Program-made: the position numbers and the translations under genes | Origin: DASUBV01 sp035763085 | Lineage (GTDB): Bacteria > Actinomycetota > Actinomycetes > Streptosporangiales > Streptosporangiaceae | Assembly (NCBI GenBank): GCA_035763085.1 | Contig: DASUBV010000118.1 | Span: forward strand, 1-20,079 | Direction of reading: 5' to 3' | Length of the DNA stretch: 20,079 bases | Notes under the pieces: generated by a model | The model's database searches: none | The model's input: only the letters and a program-made list of their open reading frames with translations | What the model was told of the DNA's origin: nothing | Part shown: positions 13,894 to 20,079 of the stretch, in pieces | Position numbering within the stretch: the first letter of the stretch is position 1 | Layout of the letters: each line of letters opens with the position of its first letter

Positions 13894-14291
13894 ACGAGGA
13901 ACTTGTCCTGCGCTTCTTCGCCGCGCTGGAGGCCGGCGACATCGACACGGTGCGCGATATCTACGCGCCCGACGCCGTTATCTGGCACAACGACGACCTG
14001 ATCGAGCAGCAGGTCGAGGACAACCTGAAGGTACTGCAGGGGCTGCATCGTGCGGTCTCGGATCTGCACTACGAGATCGTCCGGCGGGTACCGGCCCCCG
14101 ACGGCATGCTGCAGCAGCACGTCCTGCGCGGCCGGCTGCCAGACGGCAGCGATGTTGCACTGCACGCGGCGATGTACCTCCAGGTGCAGGACGGGCACAT
14201 TACCCGGATCGAGGAGTACCTCGACTCGGCGAAGCGCTCGTCGATCCGGGCCGCGCGGGAGGGCCTTGCCCGGCCGGCGCAGCCCGGCTGA
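13890..14291 (+). CDS. NTF2/SnoaL-like (ketosteroid-isomerase fold) protein
   Basis: A 133-residue NTF2-like fold protein: an N-terminal helix LVLRFFAALEAGDIDTVRDIYAPDAVIWHND, then VEDNLKVLQGLHRAVSDLHYEIVRRVPA, the strand pair MLQQHVLRGRLPDGSDVALHAAMYLQVQDGHITRIEEYLD, and a short basic tail. Family members include isomerases, hydratases, cyclases and limonene epoxide hydrolases. Asp and His residues line the expected pocket side (WHND, SDLHYE), but no diagnostic triad is clear. The ATG overlaps the LLM oxidoreductase stop (ATGA), so it is the third coupled gene of the operon; an isomerase or hydratase acting on the same intermediate is the simplest inference. It is not obviously a close relative of the NTF2-like protein at 2036. 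Confidence 0.85.
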   Translation: MNEELVLRFFAALEAGDIDTVRDIYAPDAVIWHNDDLIEQQVEDNLKVLQGLHRAVSDLHYEIVRRVPAPDGMLQQHVLRGRLPDGSDVALHAAMYLQVQDGHITRIEEYLDSAKRSSIRAAREGLARPAQPG

Positions 14292-14531
14292 CACGCGACC
14301 GGGTGAGCCCTGTCCCGCACGGCTGGCCACCGCTCACGAGCCGGCGAGGAAGCCGTTCATGATGGCCATCCTCGCGGACCATCCCTGACGCCCGCTGTCA
14401 GTAGCCGCCCGGAGACCTTCTCGCGGGTGACCGTTGATGACGGCTGCCCCTCAGCTCCCGGTGCTGACCGGGCAGGCCGTCAGCGCGCGGCTGCCGGCGC
14501 AGGACAGCTCGCACAGTGACAAGCTAGGCCC
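14292..14531. other. 240-bp intergenic region, no supported gene
   Basis: This is the gap between the NTF2-like gene and the aldo/keto reductase. I see no convincing gene, tRNA or strong terminator. A nine-codon frame (ATG 14362 to the TGA at 14386-14388) with GAGGAA upstream exists but has no other support. The reductase promoter must lie at the right end; no clean -35/-10 pair is visible. Confidence 0.5.
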
Positions 14532-15536
14532 ATGCGCTATGCGAATCTGGGCCGCTCCGGCCTGTCGGTCAGCCGCCTCTGCCTCGGGACCATGAACTTC
14601 GGGCCGCTCACCACGCCCGCCGACTCGCACCAGATCATGGATCACGCCCACGAGCTGGGCATCAACTTCTTCGACACCGCCAACCGGTACGGCGGGGTGT
14701 CCAGCCCGCCCGGCCAGCTCGCGCAGGGCGACACCCACGTGGGCTGGACCGAGGAGATCATCGGGGACTGGTTCGCCTCCGGCGGCGGGCGCCGGGAGCG
14801 CACGGTGCTGGCGACCAAGCTGTACGGGGCGATGGGTGACTGGCCGAATGAGGGCCGCCTGTCGGCACTGAACATCCGCCAGGCCTGCGACGCCTCGCTG
14901 CGCCGGCTGCGCACCGACTACATCGACCTTTACCAGATGCACCACGTCGACCGGGCCACCCCGTGGGAGGAGATCTGGCAGGCGATGGAGGTCCTGGTCA
15001 CCCAGGGCAAGATCCTCTACGTCGGCTCGTCCAACTTCGCGGGCTGGCACATCGCGAAGGCGAACGACGCGGCCGCGGCACGCGGGTTCTTCGGCCTGGT
15101 CAGCGAGCAGTCGATCTACAACCTGATGACCCGCGAGATCGAGCTGGAGGTGCTGCCGGCGGCCATCGACTACGGCGTGGGCGTCATCCCCTGGTCGCCG
15201 TTGGAGGGCGGGCTGCTCGGCGGGGTGCTGCGCAAGGAGCGTGCGGGCCAGCGCCGCCTGGCGGGCCGCGCCAGGGAGGCCGTCGAGCGCAACCGGGAGC
15301 AGATCGAGGCGTACGAGATCCTCTGCGAGGAGCTCGGCGAGGAGCCGGGCGCGGTGGCGCTGGCCTGGCTGCTGCACCAGGACGGGGTCACCGCGCCGAT
15401 CGTCGGCCCGCGCACCATGGAGCAGGTGGACAGCGCGCTGCCGGCGCTGGAGCTGTCCCTGGACGCGGATGCCCGCAAGCGGCTGAACGAGATCTTCCCC
15501 GGCTACCGGACCGCGCCGGAGCACTACGCCTGGTGA
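14532..15536 (+). CDS. aldo/keto reductase
   Basis: A 334-residue NADPH-type (beta/alpha)8 aldo/keto reductase. The catalytic tetrad is visible as Asp48 and Tyr53 (FFDTANRY), Lys96 (ATKLYG) and His137 (LYQMHHVD). The family signature ILYVGSSNFAGWHIAKAN and the C-terminal cofactor segment TAPIVGPRTMEQVDSALPALELSLD are present. Similarity in layout is to the bacterial AKR11/12-like group acting on sugars, ketones or methylglyoxal. The ATG at 14532 has no Shine-Dalgarno sequence, and the transcript may be leaderless. It is convergent with the TetR gene at 15622. It could be part of the catabolic island or a general carbonyl-detoxifying enzyme; sequence alone does not decide. Confidence 0.93.
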   Translation: MRYANLGRSGLSVSRLCLGTMNFGPLTTPADSHQIMDHAHELGINFFDTANRYGGVSSPPGQLAQGDTHVGWTEEIIGDWFASGGGRRERTVLATKLYGAMGDWPNEGRLSALNIRQACDASLRRLRTDYIDLYQMHHVDRATPWEEIWQAMEVLVTQGKILYVGSSNFAGWHIAKANDAAAARGFFGLVSEQSIYNLMTREIELEVLPAAIDYGVGVIPWSPLEGGLLGGVLRKERAGQRRLAGRAREAVERNREQIEAYEILCEELGEEPGAVALAWLLHQDGVTAPIVGPRTMEQVDSALPALELSLDADARKRLNEIFPGYRTAPEHYAW

Positions 15537-15558
15537 CCCGGCCGCCGCGCCGGCCGGG
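15537..15558 (+). terminator. strong GC hairpin after aldo/keto reductase
   Basis: CCCGGCCG (15537-15544) and CGGCCGGG (15551-15558) make an 8-bp perfect stem with a 6-nt loop immediately after the stop codon. A second stem, CCCGGCG (15570-15576) with CGCCGGG (15587-15593), follows. There is no T-tract. Two stems between convergent genes make a bidirectional terminator reasonable. Confidence 0.45.
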
Positions 15559-15587
15559 CGTGAGCCTGGCCCGGCGCGCGCGGCTAC

Positions 15588-15631
15588 GCCGGGACCGTCT
15601 GGGCGCGCCTAGCCGGGATCGTCAGGGCGCG
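15588..15631. repeat. 20-bp imperfect direct repeat across the TetR stop codon
   Basis: GCCGGGACCGTCTGGGCGCG (15588-15607) and GCCGGGATCGTCAGGGCGCG (15612-15631) match at 18 of 20 positions with a 24-nt period. The second copy contains the stop codon of the minus-strand TetR gene (15622-15624), so this looks like a local duplication of the gene's 3' end. Confidence 0.6.
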
Positions 15632-16227
15632 GCCGGGCTGCCGGTCACGACCCCGGCTACAACTGCCGCCACGGCCCGGCCGACCGTGGCGGCGTCCGGC
15701 GGCGGGCTCTCCCGGTCGGCGAACAGCAGGTGCCCGGCTCCGATCAGGGTCGCTGCGAGGATGGCGACATCAGCACCAGGCGCGATGCGCCCGAGGTCAC
15801 GCTCGGCGGTGAGATAGGCGGCGATCATGTCCGTGGCCTCGGTCAGCAGCGGGACCCCGCGCGGGTGAGTCTGGCGCAGCCGGGCGCGCAGGTCGTCCCG
15901 GAAGGTGATGAGGCTGACGACGGCCACGGCGACCGGGCCGAAGATGGCAGTCAGCGCCATCGTCAGGGTGCCGGTCACGGTGCCCGACCCGGCGGCCTCG
16001 CGCAGCGCGGCGGCCTCGCCCTGCAGCCGGGCGATGCGATCGAGCACGAGCTCGGCGAGGAAGGCATCGAAGTCGGCGAAGTGCCGGTGCAGGACGCCCT
16101 TGGCACAGCCTGCCTCGGCGGTCACGGCGCGGCTTGTCAGCGCGTGCGGCCCGGCCCGGAGCAGAACGCGCTCGGCGGCGGCGAAGAGCTGCTCGCGGAC
16201 GTCGCGGAGCGCTACCCCGGTCGGCAC
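15622..16227 (-). CDS. TetR family transcriptional regulator
   Basis: A TetR-like regulator of about 201 residues. Its DNA-binding region is RDVREQLFAAAERVLLRAGPHALTSRAVTAEAGCAKGVLHRHFADFDAFLAELV (about 8-61). The C-terminal half contains a hydrophobic stretch, TGTLTMALTAIFGPVAVAVVSLITF, which in this family is a ligand-pocket helix rather than a membrane span, then AILAATLIGAGHLLFA. The start is GTG 16227, about 9 nt after AAGGAG; the long frame upstream crosses the promoter of the divergent gene. It is divergent from a methyltransferase across an 81-bp gap containing a perfect 7-bp-arm palindrome (16279-16296), which is its probable operator. Target and ligand are unknown. Confidence 0.88.
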   Translation of the reverse strand: MPTGVALRDVREQLFAAAERVLLRAGPHALTSRAVTAEAGCAKGVLHRHFADFDAFLAELVLDRIARLQGEAAALREAAGSGTVTGTLTMALTAIFGPVAVAVVSLITFRDDLRARLRQTHPRGVPLLTEATDMIAAYLTAERDLGRIAPGADVAILAATLIGAGHLLFADRESPPPDAATVGRAVAAVVAGVVTGSPAAP

Positions 16228-16278
16228 CGTCCATCTCTCCTTCAGCTCACTGCGAACCGCGCCCCGGCTCCATGGCCG

Positions 16279-16307
16279 AGTGGGCGCTTGCCCACTACGG
16301 TGGGCGC
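16279..16307. promoter_or_regulatory. palindromic operator and leaderless promoter of methyltransferase
   Basis: AGTGGGC (16279-16285) and GCCCACT (16290-16296) form a perfect 7-bp inverted repeat with a 4-nt spacer. A third copy of the core (TGGGCGC, 16301-16307) abuts the ATG. TACGGT (16296-16301) fits the -10 pattern and predicts a start at 16308, the A of the ATG, so the mRNA would be leaderless. The palindrome sits in the spacer between -10 and -35, ideal for TetR repression (inference). Confidence 0.55.
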
Positions 16308-17120
16308 ATGACGACCCTACCCTCGGAGCAGCAGCCCGCCGATCGCCTCGAAACCCACCAGCAGCGCCAGGTCGCCGAGTCATTCGGCACCGATGCCGAG
16401 CGCTACAACCGGGCCCGGCCCGGCTACCCCGACGCCCTGGTGCAGCGGATCATCGCTGCCAGTCACGAGCCCGGCGTGCTCGACGTCGGCATCGGGACCG
16501 GCATCGCCGCCCGCCAGTTCCGGGCCGCCGGGTGCCGGGTGCTCGGCGTGGATCCCGATGCGCGGATGGCCGAGGTAGCCCGGCGCAGCGGCCTGGCCGT
16601 CGAGGGGGCGAAGTTCGAGGACTGGGATCCCGCCGGGCGGGTCTTCGACGCCGTCATCGCCGCGCAGGCCTGGCACTGGGTGGACCCGGTGGCCGGCGCG
16701 GCCAGGGCCGCCCTTGCGCTGCGGCCCGGCGGGCGGCTGGCGGTGTTCTGGAACGCCTACCAGCCGCCGGCCGAGGTGAACGCGGCCTTCGCGGCGGTCT
16801 ACAGCCGGGTGCTGCCGGATCTGCCGCTCAAAGGCGGGCTGCCCGGCCCGGACGGGTACTCCCTGCTCGGCGCCAGGGCGGCGGACGCCATGCGGCAGGC
16901 CGGCGGGTTCGGCGAGCCCGAGGAGTGGCGGTTCGGCTGGGAGCGCTTCTTCACCCGCGACGAGTGGCTGGACATGGTGCCCACCACCGGCGGCTTCGGC
17001 CGGCTCCCGGCCGGGCAGCAGCAGGAACTGCTCGCGGGCATGGGCGCGGCCATTGACGACTGCGGGGGCAGCTTCACGATGACCTCCGCGACGGTGGTGT
17101 CCACGGCGGTGCGGGCCTGA
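16308..17120 (+). CDS. class I SAM-dependent methyltransferase
   Basis: A 270-residue Methyltransf_11-type enzyme. After a 25-residue lead comes SFGTDAERYNRARPGYP, a common opening in this subgroup. Then come motif I VLDVGIGTG (about 58-66), the acidic GVDPDARM, the AQAWHWVDP post-motif and ALRPGGRLAVFWN. The second half (LPGPDGYSLLG, WERFFTRDEWLDMVPTTGGFGRLP) would contact the substrate. It probably methylates a small molecule, O- or carboxyl-directed; the substrate is unknown. The ATG at 16308 has no Shine-Dalgarno sequence but sits at a predicted transcription start. Longer upstream reading of the frame passes through the operator and the TetR start, so it was rejected. It is paired divergently with the TetR gene, suggesting induction by that regulator's ligand. 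Confidence 0.9.
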   Translation: MTTLPSEQQPADRLETHQQRQVAESFGTDAERYNRARPGYPDALVQRIIAASHEPGVLDVGIGTGIAARQFRAAGCRVLGVDPDARMAEVARRSGLAVEGAKFEDWDPAGRVFDAVIAAQAWHWVDPVAGAARAALALRPGGRLAVFWNAYQPPAEVNAAFAAVYSRVLPDLPLKGGLPGPDGYSLLGARAADAMRQAGGFGEPEEWRFGWERFFTRDEWLDMVPTTGGFGRLPAGQQQELLAGMGAAIDDCGGSFTMTSATVVSTAVRA

Positions 17121-17234
17121 GCAGCCGCCTGAGCTGGCCCGCCCGGTGCCGCCTGACGTGAGCCGCCCCGTCCTGAGCTGCACGTTCCGCCCACGGCCCC
17201 GGGGCAGAATCCTCCGGCGGGGACTGTTCTGGCC

Positions 17235-17266
17235 TTGACAATAGTTAGAGATTAATCTAACTATTG
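17235..17266 (+). promoter_or_regulatory. ArsR operator: 11-bp-arm palindrome after TTGACA -35
   Basis: A perfect TTGACA lies at 17235-17240. Overlapping its end, CAATAGTTAGA (17239-17249) and TCTAACTATTG (17256-17266) form an exact inverted repeat with the 6-nt spacer GATTAA. The stretch is strikingly AT-rich against its surroundings and covers the -10 and start region just ahead of the ATG at 17270. The ATA...TAT ends fit ArsR/SmtB-type operators. Autorepression by the ArsR protein encoded immediately downstream is very likely. Confidence 0.82.
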
Positions 17267-17269
17267 GGT

Positions 17270-17626
17270 ATGACTGACCTGGACGTCCTGCTCGGAGTTC
17301 TCGCCGACCCGACCCGGCGCGAGGTCATGCAGCTACTCAGCGCCGGGCCGCGGCGGGCGGGCGAGATCGCCGACACGGCCGCGGTATCCCGGCCGGTGAT
17401 GAGCCGCCACCTGCGGGTGATGCTGCGGGCCGGCGTGGTCAGCGACGAGCGGGACCCGGCCGACGCCCGGCTGCGCATCTTCCGGCTCCGGCCGGAGTCG
17501 GTGGCGGGCCTGCAGGCGTGGCTGGACCAGCTGAAGGCGCACTGGGACGAGCAGCTGCGCTCGTTCCGCGCGCATGTCGAGACGGAGCACGTGGAAACGG
17601 GCCACGTGGAGACGGGGGCATCTTGA
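17270..17626 (+). CDS. ArsR family transcriptional regulator
   Basis: A 118-residue winged-helix regulator: LDVLLGVLADPTRREVMQLLSAGPRRAGEIADTAAVSRPVMSRHLRVMLRAGVVSDER with the dimer-wing strand ARLRIFRL, then helix LQAWLDQLKAHWDEQLRSFRAH. No metal-binding ELCVCDL motif is present, so it is not an arsenic/cadmium sensor; it belongs to the type paired with SRPBCC/AHSA1 genes. ATG 17270 was chosen over TTG 17264, which lies within the operator. The C terminus carries three tandem five-residue units (HVETE, HVETG, HVETG; 17573-17617), unusual for the family and likely disordered. The stop overlaps the next gene's TTG start (TTGA), coupling regulator and partner. Confidence 0.92.
   Translation: MTDLDVLLGVLADPTRREVMQLLSAGPRRAGEIADTAAVSRPVMSRHLRVMLRAGVVSDERDPADARLRIFRLRPESVAGLQAWLDQLKAHWDEQLRSFRAHVETEHVETGHVETGAS
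17573..17617 (+). repeat. three tandem 15-bp units in ArsR 3' end
   Basis: Three in-frame 15-bp units encode HVETE, HVETG and HVETG. The units differ by a few bases (CATGTCGAGACGGAG, CACGTGGAAACGGGC, CACGTGGAGACGGGG). This is a slippage-type expansion that lengthens the C-terminal tail without altering the frame. Confidence 0.75.
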
Positions 17627-18453
17627 AGACCACTTCGAGCGTGTCGGTCAGCGTCGACCCGGCGGTCGCGTTCACGGCGTTCACCGAGGAGATCGACCTG
17701 TGGTGGGTACGCGGGCCGATCAACTACTTCGACTCCGGCCGGGCCGTCGGCATGCGCTGTGAGCCGGGGGTGGGCGGCCGCCTGCTGGAGGTGTACGACG
17801 AGGCCACCGGCGAGGGGCTGGAACTGGCCCGGATCACGGCCTGGGAGCCAGGCCGCCGGCTGGCCTGGGACAGCTCGGTGGATGATGTCCGGACCGAGGT
17901 GCTGTTCCGGCCCAGCGGCCAGGGTACCGAGGTCACGGTGGTGGCGACGATCCCCGACGGCGGCGCCGACCGGGGCGGCACGGCCTGGGTCCGGGTGGTG
18001 CCCAAGTGGTTCCCTGCCTGGTGCCAGCGCCGCGCGACCGCGCCGCGCCCGCAGCGTGAGCTGAGCCGGCTGGCCGCGGGCCTGTACTACGCGCGCCCGG
18101 CTGCGGCCGCGCGCTTCCTGTCGGAGGTCTTCGGCCTGGCGTCGCCCGACCCGCTGCCGGAGGGGCCCGACCCGCTGCCGGAAGGCAGCTACGGGCCGCC
18201 GTGGATCGAGTTCCGGGTCGGCGACGCCTCGCTGATGGTGTTCACCCGGGCGGGCGAGCCGCCGGCCGGGGCACAGGACACGCACGAGACCTGGGTGTTC
18301 GTCGATGACCTCGACGCGCACTTCCAGCGAGTGCAGGCGGCCGGGGCGACGATCCTCAGCGAGATCCGGCAGACCGGCTTCCGCGCCTACACGGCCGCTG
18401 ACCCGGAGGGTCACCGCTGGGTCTTCGCCCAGGCCCGCCCGAACCAGCGCTAG
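17623..18453 (+). CDS. SRPBCC (AHSA1/START-like) domain fused to VOC domain
   Basis: A protein of about 276 residues. Residues 1-120 are SRPBCC-like: KTTSSVSVSVDPAVAFTAFTEEIDLWWVRGPINYF, GRLLEVYDEATGEGLELARITAWEPGRRLAWDSS and VLFRPSGQGTEVTVVATIP. Residues about 150-276 are a VOC module: SRLAAGLYYARPAAAARFLSEVFGL, WIEFRVGDASLMVF and TWVFVDDLDAHFQRVQAAGATILSEI...YTAADPEGHRWVFA. The start is TTG at 17623, overlapping the ArsR stop as TTGA, preceded by a G-rich stretch. Both domains are small-ligand folds with hydrophobic pockets; the VOC half may bind a toxin or metabolite as bleomycin-resistance proteins do, or catalyse a reaction. The linker contains an in-frame seven-residue duplication (PDPLPEG twice). 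ArsR plus SRPBCC is a known pairing; the extra VOC domain is the unusual part. Confidence 0.85.
   Translation: MKTTSSVSVSVDPAVAFTAFTEEIDLWWVRGPINYFDSGRAVGMRCEPGVGGRLLEVYDEATGEGLELARITAWEPGRRLAWDSSVDDVRTEVLFRPSGQGTEVTVVATIPDGGADRGGTAWVRVVPKWFPAWCQRRATAPRPQRELSRLAAGLYYARPAAAARFLSEVFGLASPDPLPEGPDPLPEGSYGPPWIEFRVGDASLMVFTRAGEPPAGAQDTHETWVFVDDLDAHFQRVQAAGATILSEIRQTGFRAYTAADPEGHRWVFAQARPNQR
18145..18186 (+). repeat. two tandem 21-bp units in domain linker
   Basis: CCCGACCCGCTGCCGGAGGG at 18145 recurs at 18166 with a 21-nt period, encoding PDPLPEG twice. The duplication is in frame, in a loop of the VOC domain of the fusion protein. Confidence 0.75.
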
Positions 18454-18501
18454 GACGGGACCGGCGCCGGGGATCTGCGGTGGCCCGGCCGCTCGAGCTG
18501 G

Positions 18502-19422
18502 TCAGCTGATTTCCTTGGCGTAGCACCAGAATGCGCGGCTGATCGTGGCCGCGACCGCGCGCGAGAAGAATGCCACCGGGCCAACCCAGCCGATATCGGC
18601 GATGGCGAGCCCGCGGTCGCGCTGCTCGCTTAGGCAGTGGCGCAGCACGATGGCGCCAATGCCGAGGTGACGAAGCCCGGGGTCGGTCCCGATCGGGCCG
18701 ATCTCATGCGGGCGGTTCACGCCGTACGCACAGAAGGCAACGTATCGCGAGTTCTGCTGCGCGATGTGCACCCCGCCGTCTGGACGGCGCAAGGCCGCGC
18801 CGACCTCGGTGGCCCAGGTAGTGGGCCACGGGCCGGCGAGCGCGTCCTGGAGCGGGCCGTCATCAGCTGGGCCAGCCCGGCGCACGACAATGCCTACGGC
18901 CCGCAGCCGCTGCACGCCGGCCGTGGTGTCCAGGGGCGCGGTCGCCAGGTCCACCTGCATGTCGACCTCACAGGATCCGCGCCGGTAGCCGAGGCCCTCG
19001 GCGAAGCAGACCGCCGGGGTGTAACGGACGTCGATGCCCGGCCAGGCGTACCACGGCGAATGGCCGCCCACCCGGATCCGGCCGCAGCCCCTCGCGGCCA
19101 GCTCCTGTTCCACGGCAGACACCAGTCGCCGGCCGGTGCCCTGGCCCTGCTCGTCGCGGTCGACGACCAGCAGGTCGAGATAGCCGTCCAGGAGGTCGCC
19201 GGGCGGGCTGGCCGGACCGCTCACCATGGGGCCGCCCCGCTCCCCGACCGAGCCGATGCAGGCGCCGATCAGCCGGGACCCGCGCTCCGCGACCATCCCG
19301 ATGACGGGGCGCTGCAGCACAACCGACAGGACGTTCGCGGCGTCGCGGTCCAGCGTCAGCTCCTGCTCGCAGAGCCGGGCGACGGCCGGGTGATCCGAGG
19401 CGGACATCGCACGCACCTGCAC
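18502..19422 (-). CDS. double-GNAT N-acetyltransferase
   Basis: A 306-residue protein with two GNAT modules. The first (1-160) has the acetyl-CoA loop QGQGTG (92-97) after the strand DLLVVDRDE, and the FAEGLGYRRG end. The second (170-306) has RHLGIG (251-256) after IGTDPGL, with GWVGPVAFFSRA near the end. The first loop matches Q/R-x-x-G-x-G/A well; the second is weaker, so one active and one structural module is likely, as in other tandem GNATs. The acceptor is unknown (antibiotic, polyamine or protein N terminus). The start is GTG 19422, without a Shine-Dalgarno sequence; TGATAT ends about 6 nt upstream, so transcription probably begins at or close to the GTG. An in-frame ATG five codons downstream is an alternative. 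It is convergent with the SRPBCC-VOC gene. Confidence 0.9.
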   Translation of the reverse strand: MQVRAMSASDHPAVARLCEQELTLDRDAANVLSVVLQRPVIGMVAERGSRLIGACIGSVGERGGPMVSGPASPPGDLLDGYLDLLVVDRDEQGQGTGRRLVSAVEQELAARGCGRIRVGGHSPWYAWPGIDVRYTPAVCFAEGLGYRRGSCEVDMQVDLATAPLDTTAGVQRLRAVGIVVRRAGPADDGPLQDALAGPWPTTWATEVGAALRRPDGGVHIAQQNSRYVAFCAYGVNRPHEIGPIGTDPGLRHLGIGAIVLRHCLSEQRDRGLAIADIGWVGPVAFFSRAVAATISRAFWCYAKEIS

Positions 19423-19558
19423 TGGGGATATCAGCGGGGCGCCATTTCTGCGAGCGGGCAGCGAATGGCCAGGCTACGTTGCGCGGCCCTGCGGTGTCGC
19501 CTGATTTGGCGCGCCCCTGCCGCATTCACTCCGCGGGCCTCGCACCGCCCGTCCGGGA
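19423..19558. other. 136-bp spacer upstream of GNAT gene
   Basis: This lies between the two minus-strand genes. It contains the GNAT gene's promoter at its left end (TGATAT just before the GTG). The rest shows no gene or clear hairpin terminator. Confidence 0.4.
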
Positions 19559-20079
19559 TCAACGCCCTGGGACCCGCGGGGCGGCGATGACGATGGCCGG
19601 GGTCTGGCCGAGCAGGCCGAGGCGCCGGGTGCTGATCTGCGCGTCCGGTGCCCGGCGCCGGATCCGGGCGGCGAGCCGGTCGCCGGAGGTGGTCAGCAGG
19701 GCGCACCCGCCGCCGGCGGCCAGGCGCGGGGCGACCAGGCCGGCGATCGCGTCGAACAGCTCGCCCTCGCGGGGCAGCCGGATCTGCTTGCCCCAGGGCA
19801 GGTTGCTGGCCACGACCGCGGCCTGGATGTCGCGGGGCACCGCCCGCAGCACGTCATGCTGGAAAGTCCGCGGCGACCGCGGCGGCCGCGGCGGCCGCGT
19901 CTGCGAGCCGAGGGCGGTCAGCCGCGCGGCGGTCAGCGCAACGGCCTCGGGGTCGAGGTCGGAGGCATACACCGGCAGGCCCAGGCGGGCGGCCGCGGCG
20001 GCGATCGTCCCGGTCCCGCAGCACGGGTCATACAGCCCGCGCCGGGCCGCGTCCGGGGCAGCGGCCCGGACGGCTAGCC
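19559..20079 (-). CDS. N6/N2-type nucleic-acid methyltransferase, UPF0020/Trm11-like (5' end outside window)
   Basis: The frame is open to the window edge; 173 codons are visible. Reading in from the edge gives GLYDPCCGTGTI (SAM motif I, about 19999-20034), VYASDLDPEAVALTAARL (motif II), HDVLRAVP (motif III) and SNLPWGKQI (motif IV, about 19778-19807). DPCCGTGT plus NLPWG is the signature of the UPF0020/Trm11-RlmL group, which methylates guanine N2 or similar exocyclic amines in tRNA or rRNA. A THUMP domain, if present, would be outside the window. Between motifs II and III is a Pro/Arg stretch (about residues 25-36 from the GTG at 19972) encoded by a GC-only run. The GTG at 19972 cannot be the true start because motif I lies upstream. 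Confidence 0.85.
   Translation of the reverse strand, partial: LAVRAAAPDAARRGLYDPCCGTGTIAAAAARLGLPVYASDLDPEAVALTAARLTALGSQTRPPRPPRSPRTFQHDVLRAVPRDIQAAVVASNLPWGKQIRLPREGELFDAIAGLVAPRLAAGGGCALLTTSGDRLAARIRRRAPDAQISTRRLGLLGQTPAIVIAAPRVPGR

Noticed and set aside
14362..14388. Nine-codon frame with GAGGAA upstream, a possible leader peptide
   Set aside because: No attenuator-like hairpins, no codon bias clue and no link to the gene downstream; likely chance.
1..20079. Search for tRNA, rRNA, CRISPR, insertion sequences, attachment sites
   Set aside because: No cloverleaf-like sequence, regularly spaced repeat array, transposase or terminal inverted repeats were recognised by reading.

Overview
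The window is very GC-rich (estimated near 72% by eye), and its genes use GTG, TTG and apparently CTG starts. It is packed with TetR, IclR, PadR and ArsR regulators and includes an F420-type LLM oxidoreductase and a short-chain Z-prenyl synthase of mycobacterial Rv1086 type. Together these point to a high-GC actinomycete chromosome. I see no rRNA, tRNA, CRISPR array, transposase or phage gene.

Layout. (1) 38-1917: a cis-prenyl diphosphate synthase (-) diverges from a PadR-methyltransferase fusion protein (+) across a small operator with three TAGTACG-type half-sites. (2) 2036-3178: an NTF2/SnoaL-like protein (-) diverges from a TetR regulator (+) that appears to start at CTG. (3) 3237-5972: a minus-strand operon VOC protein > acyl-CoA ligase > TetR, with the last two overlapping by GTGA. 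It is divergent from an alpha/beta hydrolase (6112-7230), with an AT-rich double palindrome between them. (4) 7300-8109: an IclR regulator. (5) 8167-11094: a fully overlapping minus-strand operon encoding a Rieske ring-hydroxylating oxygenase alpha subunit, beta subunit, an 80-residue protein and a BphB-type cis-dihydrodiol dehydrogenase. (6) 11228-14291: the divergent operon acyl-CoA ligase > LLM oxidoreductase > NTF2-like protein, all with 4-nt overlaps. (7) 14532-17120: aldo/keto reductase, TetR, and a divergent SAM methyltransferase. (8) 17264-18453: an ArsR regulator coupled to an SRPBCC-VOC fusion, under an 11-bp-arm palindrome. (9) 18502-20079: a double-GNAT acetyltransferase and the 3' part of an RNA/DNA-guanine-methylase-like gene running off the window.

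Regions 3-6 (about 3.2-14.3 kb) look like one accessory catabolic island. Two paralogous acyl-CoA ligases, a Rieske dioxygenase with its diol dehydrogenase, a VOC protein with an H/H/E metal-site pattern, an alpha/beta hydrolase, an F420-type oxidoreductase and two local regulators (IclR and TetR) could together activate, cis-dihydroxylate, rearomatise and open a cyclic or aromatic acid. The substrate cannot be read from sequence. No ferredoxin or reductase for the oxygenase is present, so electrons must come from elsewhere in the genome.

The most distinctive items are the PadR-methyltransferase fusion with its operator, the CTG-started TetR, the oxygenase operon with its small overlapping protein, the ArsR palindrome and the SRPBCC-VOC fusion.
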